A stretch of DNA of 32,540 nt, from NCBI GenBank assembly GCA_947177735.1, contig CAMWVP010000017.1, positions 1 to 32,540 of the forward strand, in the 5' to 3' direction. The number at the start of each line of letters is the position of its first letter. The stretch's first letter is position 1. A model generated the notes under the pieces. That model had not been told where the DNA came from. It saw only the letters and a list, made by a program, of their open reading frames with translations, and made no database searches. The position numbers were made by a program, and so were the translations under genes. This stretch comes from an uncultured Clostridia bacterium. GTDB taxonomy: Bacteria; Bacillota; Clostridia; Oscillospirales; Ruminococcaceae. Shown here piece by piece: positions 30,581 to 32,540 of the stretch.

Positions 30581-31006
30581 TTACTGATCCTCTTTTTTTC
30601 TGTTTGGTTTTCTTTTGAGACTCAATAATCTGATAAAATCATCAAACATAGAGGTGTCATTTGGCTCAAACATTATCCATTTCCCATCATGATAAGTTTG
30701 AGTTTCATCATAGATTCTTTGAACTTCCTTTGAGTAATTATCTCTTTCTTTTTCAAATTTTAAGCGTTCATTTTTTCCTAAGATAACCAAAAATCCTACA
30801 CAGTTTTCCCTTGCATATAACGCACAAAGAGTTTTACCGCCTCGACGGTATTTATACTCATATGTCCATGCTCTGCCACCTTTAGCCCACAAACGATCCA
30901 TATCATATTTTTCATCAATTAAAGCGCATAACTTATTCCATATCTCATATAAAGATTTTCCGACCAAAGCTGTCATTCGTTCTGTGTCAGGTATTATATC
31001 AAGCAT
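30581..31006 (-). CDS. DUF3788 family protein
   Basis: A 141-residue protein of the DUF3788 type, role unknown. The sequence has WAKGGRAWTYEYKYRRGGKTLCALYARENCVGFLVILGK, the usual Trp-Thr-Tyr and Lys-rich core of this family, which may bind a small ligand. The start at 31006 is chosen because GAGGAGG lies 5 bases upstream; the frame opening at 31030 would overlap the nitroreductase stop. The gene is visibly more AT-rich than its neighbours and uses many A/T third positions, a hint of recent acquisition. It is the last gene of the DUF308-nitroreductase operon. Confidence 0.75.
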   Translation of the reverse strand: MLDIIPDTERMTALVGKSLYEIWNKLCALIDEKYDMDRLWAKGGRAWTYEYKYRRGGKTLCALYARENCVGFLVILGKNERLKFEKERDNYSKEVQRIYDETQTYHDGKWIMFEPNDTSMFDDFIRLLSLKRKPNRKKEDQ

Positions 31007-31017
31007 GATAGCCTCCT

Positions 31018-31608
31018 CTATAACTTCCATTCAACCGTTTCGCCTATTGGCTTCCTTGGTCTCGGCGAGGGCGATTCGGCGGCATAGCCGACCGCCAGCG
31101 CTGCGAAAAGCTCTCCGTCCGTATTCAACCATTCGTTAAGCTCGCGCTGCGCGAAGAACGTATTGCACACCCACAGGCTGCCGAGCCCAAGTTCCACAGC
31201 CGTGAGCGACATATTCTGCACTGCCGCGCCTATCGACTGCGCGTTGCATATCTCGAAAACGCGCTCGTCGACCGTTAATGTCCGCGAAAGCTCCGCTCCG
31301 AGTGTGTTCACGACAAATATCACCGCCGAAGCCTGCCGCATTACCTTTAAGGAATGCTCCGCGTCCGCGAGACCTCCCGCGCTCATCGGGAGGAACGGCT
31401 CGCGCTTTTCACGTTCGAGACCGCGCTCCATTGCCGAGAGCGCGTCTTGCTTTGCGCTATCGGACACGATAACGAATTTCCACGGCTGACGGTTCTTCGC
31501 GGAGGGTGCGCATAAGCCTGCCGCTGCTATCCGCTCCAAAAGCTCACGCGGCACTTCCCTGCCCTCAAATTTGCGGATACTGCGGCGCTTTTCGATCTCC
31601 GCTATCAC
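31018..31608 (-). CDS. Nitroreductase family flavoprotein
   Basis: FMN-dependent NAD(P)H oxidoreductase of 196 residues. The N-terminal RRSIRKFEGREVPRELLERIAAAGLCAPSAKNRQPWKFV is the FMN-phosphate region of the family (Arg8-Ser-Ile-Arg), and IGAAVQNMSLTAVELGLGSLWVCN and LAVGYAAESPSPRPRKP are the other conserved stretches. It starts with GTG at 31608, overlapping the DUF308 stop (GTGA), with GGAGG about ten bases upstream. The physiological substrate is unknown; family members reduce nitroaromatics, quinones or flavins. Confidence 0.92.
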   Translation of the reverse strand: MIAEIEKRRSIRKFEGREVPRELLERIAAAGLCAPSAKNRQPWKFVIVSDSAKQDALSAMERGLEREKREPFLPMSAGGLADAEHSLKVMRQASAVIFVVNTLGAELSRTLTVDERVFEICNAQSIGAAVQNMSLTAVELGLGSLWVCNTFFAQRELNEWLNTDGELFAALAVGYAAESPSPRPRKPIGETVEWKL

Positions 31609-32192
31609 TTCAGTTCGTCCTCCGGCATATCTACCTCTTTCGCGACAAGAAGATCCTTTTCAACGCTCCCCGCGCCCGCCATCGCGATGATGTCAAACGC
31701 GCAGCCGATAATAAGCGCTACGCCGAGCAGTATAGACGTGAGCTTGTCATTCAGCCCGTAGTTTATGCCGACAAATATCCCGATCCCGACTATTGCCGCC
31801 ATTGGTATGAGCATAATATACCACTTCTTAAAGCCCGCTTTCTTTACCGCGAACATACTCGGTATCTTGACAACGCCGAATATCCCCGCGAAGATACCCG
31901 CAATGAGCGTAAAAAACAGTTTGATATGCTCGGTCAGAAATATCAGCAGTCCGCCAGCCACAACGCCCAACACCGACGTGATAATGACCGCCGCACCGCC
32001 GCTTTTGTCGCGCTTTATCGCCCATACGAGGAATGTTATCACCCCGTATGCCGCCGCGATAATCCCGAGTATCTTTATCAGCATCACGACAAGGTTAGAG
32101 CTGAAAATTATCATAAACAATCCGCCCGCAAGCTCCAGCATAGCCAGCAAAACAAGGTTTCGCCGAATTCCCTTCAATACGTCAAGATCCAT
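31605..32192 (-). CDS. DUF308 (HdeD-like) membrane protein
   Basis: Membrane protein of 195 residues with about six hydrophobic segments in pairs (LVLLAMLELAGGLFMIIF, LGIIAAAYGVITFLVWA, and so on), as in the HdeD/DUF308 family, which is linked to acid or envelope stress in enterobacteria but uncharacterised in Clostridia. The C-terminal 20 residues are acidic and cytoplasmic in appearance. AAGGAGGTAG precedes the ATG at 32192. It is the first gene of a three-gene operon with the nitroreductase and DUF3788 genes. Confidence 0.75.
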   Translation of the reverse strand: MDLDVLKGIRRNLVLLAMLELAGGLFMIIFSSNLVVMLIKILGIIAAAYGVITFLVWAIKRDKSGGAAVIITSVLGVVAGGLLIFLTEHIKLFFTLIAGIFAGIFGVVKIPSMFAVKKAGFKKWYIMLIPMAAIVGIGIFVGINYGLNDKLTSILLGVALIIGCAFDIIAMAGAGSVEKDLLVAKEVDMPEDELK

Positions 32193-32219
32193 ATTTCTAC
32201 CTCCTTAGTTACTATTCTA

Positions 32220-32248
32220 ATTATAATCCATTTCGCTGTCATTGTCAA
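32220..32248 (-). promoter_or_regulatory. Consensus promoter of the DUF308-nitroreductase operon
   Basis: On the minus strand TTGACA (32243-32248), 17 bases, TATAAT (32220-32225): a perfect sigma-A consensus. It lies 35 bases inside the insertion sequence boundary, so it belongs to the chromosome and not to the IS. Confidence 0.92.
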
Positions 32249-32292
32249 GCGTTAGGAAGATTTTTAAGAAAATTTTGCCAGATGTAAGTTTG

Positions 32293-32540
32293 TCAATGAT
32301 ATTGGACAAACTTTTTGAAAAATTCGATAGGCGACAACCAACCGAGCGGGCGCATGGGAAGGTTGTTAGTCTGACCTAAACGCGCAGCTAGCTGCGCGTT
32401 TAGGTCAGCGCAGGAGTAGAAGCTGTGGCAAGAGTAAAATTTGTTGTGATCCTCGCGGTGTGAGCGCTCTACTTTTCCATTGTGACGAGGGGTATAAGGA
32501 CGAATAAGCTTGTGCTTAACACCAAGGCGTTCAAGAGTCG
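32293..32540 (-). CDS. DDE transposase, C-terminal part (IS481-like), truncated by the window edge
   Basis: The last 81 residues of an integrase-core (rve) transposase. The segment RPYTPRHNGKVERSHRED contains the catalytic Glu of the DDE triad, and NNLPMRPLGW is the usual C-terminal signature. It ends FFKKFVQYH with TGA at 32293-32295, so the stop lies about ten bases inside the IS end. The 5' part is missing, so neither the full length nor whether the element is active can be judged. A 38-base perfect palindrome lies inside the coding sequence (32371-32408). Confidence 0.88.
   Translation of the reverse strand, partial: TLERLGVKHKLIRPYTPRHNGKVERSHREDHNKFYSCHSFYSCADLNAQLAARLGQTNNLPMRPLGWLSPIEFFKKFVQYH
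32371..32408. repeat. Perfect 38-base palindrome inside the transposase gene
   Basis: Each 19-base arm (CTGACCTAAACGCGCAGCT and its complement) is exact, with no spacer. It keeps the reading frame open and encodes a family-like stretch (DLNAQLAARLGQ), so it does not look like a simple assembly fold-back. It could form a cruciform or a very strong mRNA hairpin. Confidence 0.95.

Larger units (their letters stand above)
32283..32540 (-). mobile_element. Partial IS481-like insertion sequence (right copy)
   Basis: The terminal end begins TGTAAGTTTGTCAA at 32283 and runs past the window edge. Bases 32282-32335 are identical, inverted, to 1-54. The element carries the transposase 3' end described separately. 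The left-hand end and target duplication are outside the window. Confidence 0.88.

Noticed and set aside
1-32540. Composite transposon carrying the whole window
   Set aside because: The interior is housekeeping genes (lon, rplJL, ilvBN, engB); two IS copies of one kind in one genome explain the ends better than mobility of this load.
1-32540. CRISPR array, tRNA or rRNA genes
   Set aside because: No regularly spaced direct repeats, no cas-like genes, and no cloverleaf or rRNA sequence recognised in any gap.

Overview
The window looks like a chromosomal segment from an anaerobic, fermentative, GC-rich member of the Clostridia, most likely Ruminococcus or a related Oscillospiraceae. Reasons: Gram-positive style ribosome binding sites (AGGAGG) and promoters, a Firmicutes-type L10 leader, lon close to engB, a bifunctional AdhE, and an [FeFe]-hydrogenase operon of the kind described in Ruminococcus albus. 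No rRNA, tRNA, CRISPR or phage genes were seen. Both ends lie inside copies of the same insertion sequence in opposite orientation (a 54-base inverted repeat at 1-54 and 32282-32335), so the window may be one assembly contig broken at repeats.

Layout. (1) 152-3860, minus strand: one operon NUDIX - dusB - DUF815 AAA ATPase - substrate-binding lipoprotein, read from a promoter that lies back to back with the promoter of a DUF1624 membrane protein (4031-4813). (2) 4843-8751: lon, an ADP-ribosylglycohydrolase that overlaps it, and engB. (3) 8775-9970: rplJ-rplL with a consensus promoter, an L10 autoregulatory leader and an attenuator hairpin. (4) 9992-15792: eleven tightly packed small genes, almost all small-molecule or nucleoside modifying enzymes (sugar acetyltransferase, HD hydrolase, CAT-like acetyltransferase, four GNATs, cytidine deaminase-like, zinc ribbon, P-loop kinase-like, nucleoside phosphorylase). 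(5) 15782-16497, minus: a TauE/SafE exporter split into two half-genes. (6) 16649-18888: ilvB-ilvN. (7) 18970-21066: an internally duplicated lipoprotein. (8) 21090-30552: a LysR regulator, then adhE, an APH-fold kinase, a small [2Fe-2S] protein, a PAS-containing sensory [FeFe]-hydrogenase (HydS), a SpoIIE-type phosphatase and a catalytic [FeFe]-hydrogenase. (9) 30581-32192, minus: DUF308 membrane protein, nitroreductase, DUF3788 protein.

The most interesting part is region 8. The adhE promoter carries a perfect Rex-type operator (TGTTAA-N4-TTAACA) across its -10 box, dyads that could bind the adjacent LysR protein, and a dyad-rich leader of about 190 bases before adhE. Downstream the genes join ethanol production, H2 production and a putative H2 sensor with a kinase and a phosphatase, which suggests that redox state (Rex) and H2 pressure (HydS) together set the NADH/ferredoxin disposal route. 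A related transcription unit is known from R. albus 7, but the signalling chemistry, the leader RNA and the C-terminal domain of the phosphatase are, to my knowledge, not explained.

Functions are assigned from motifs and overall similarity read by eye. No database search was run.
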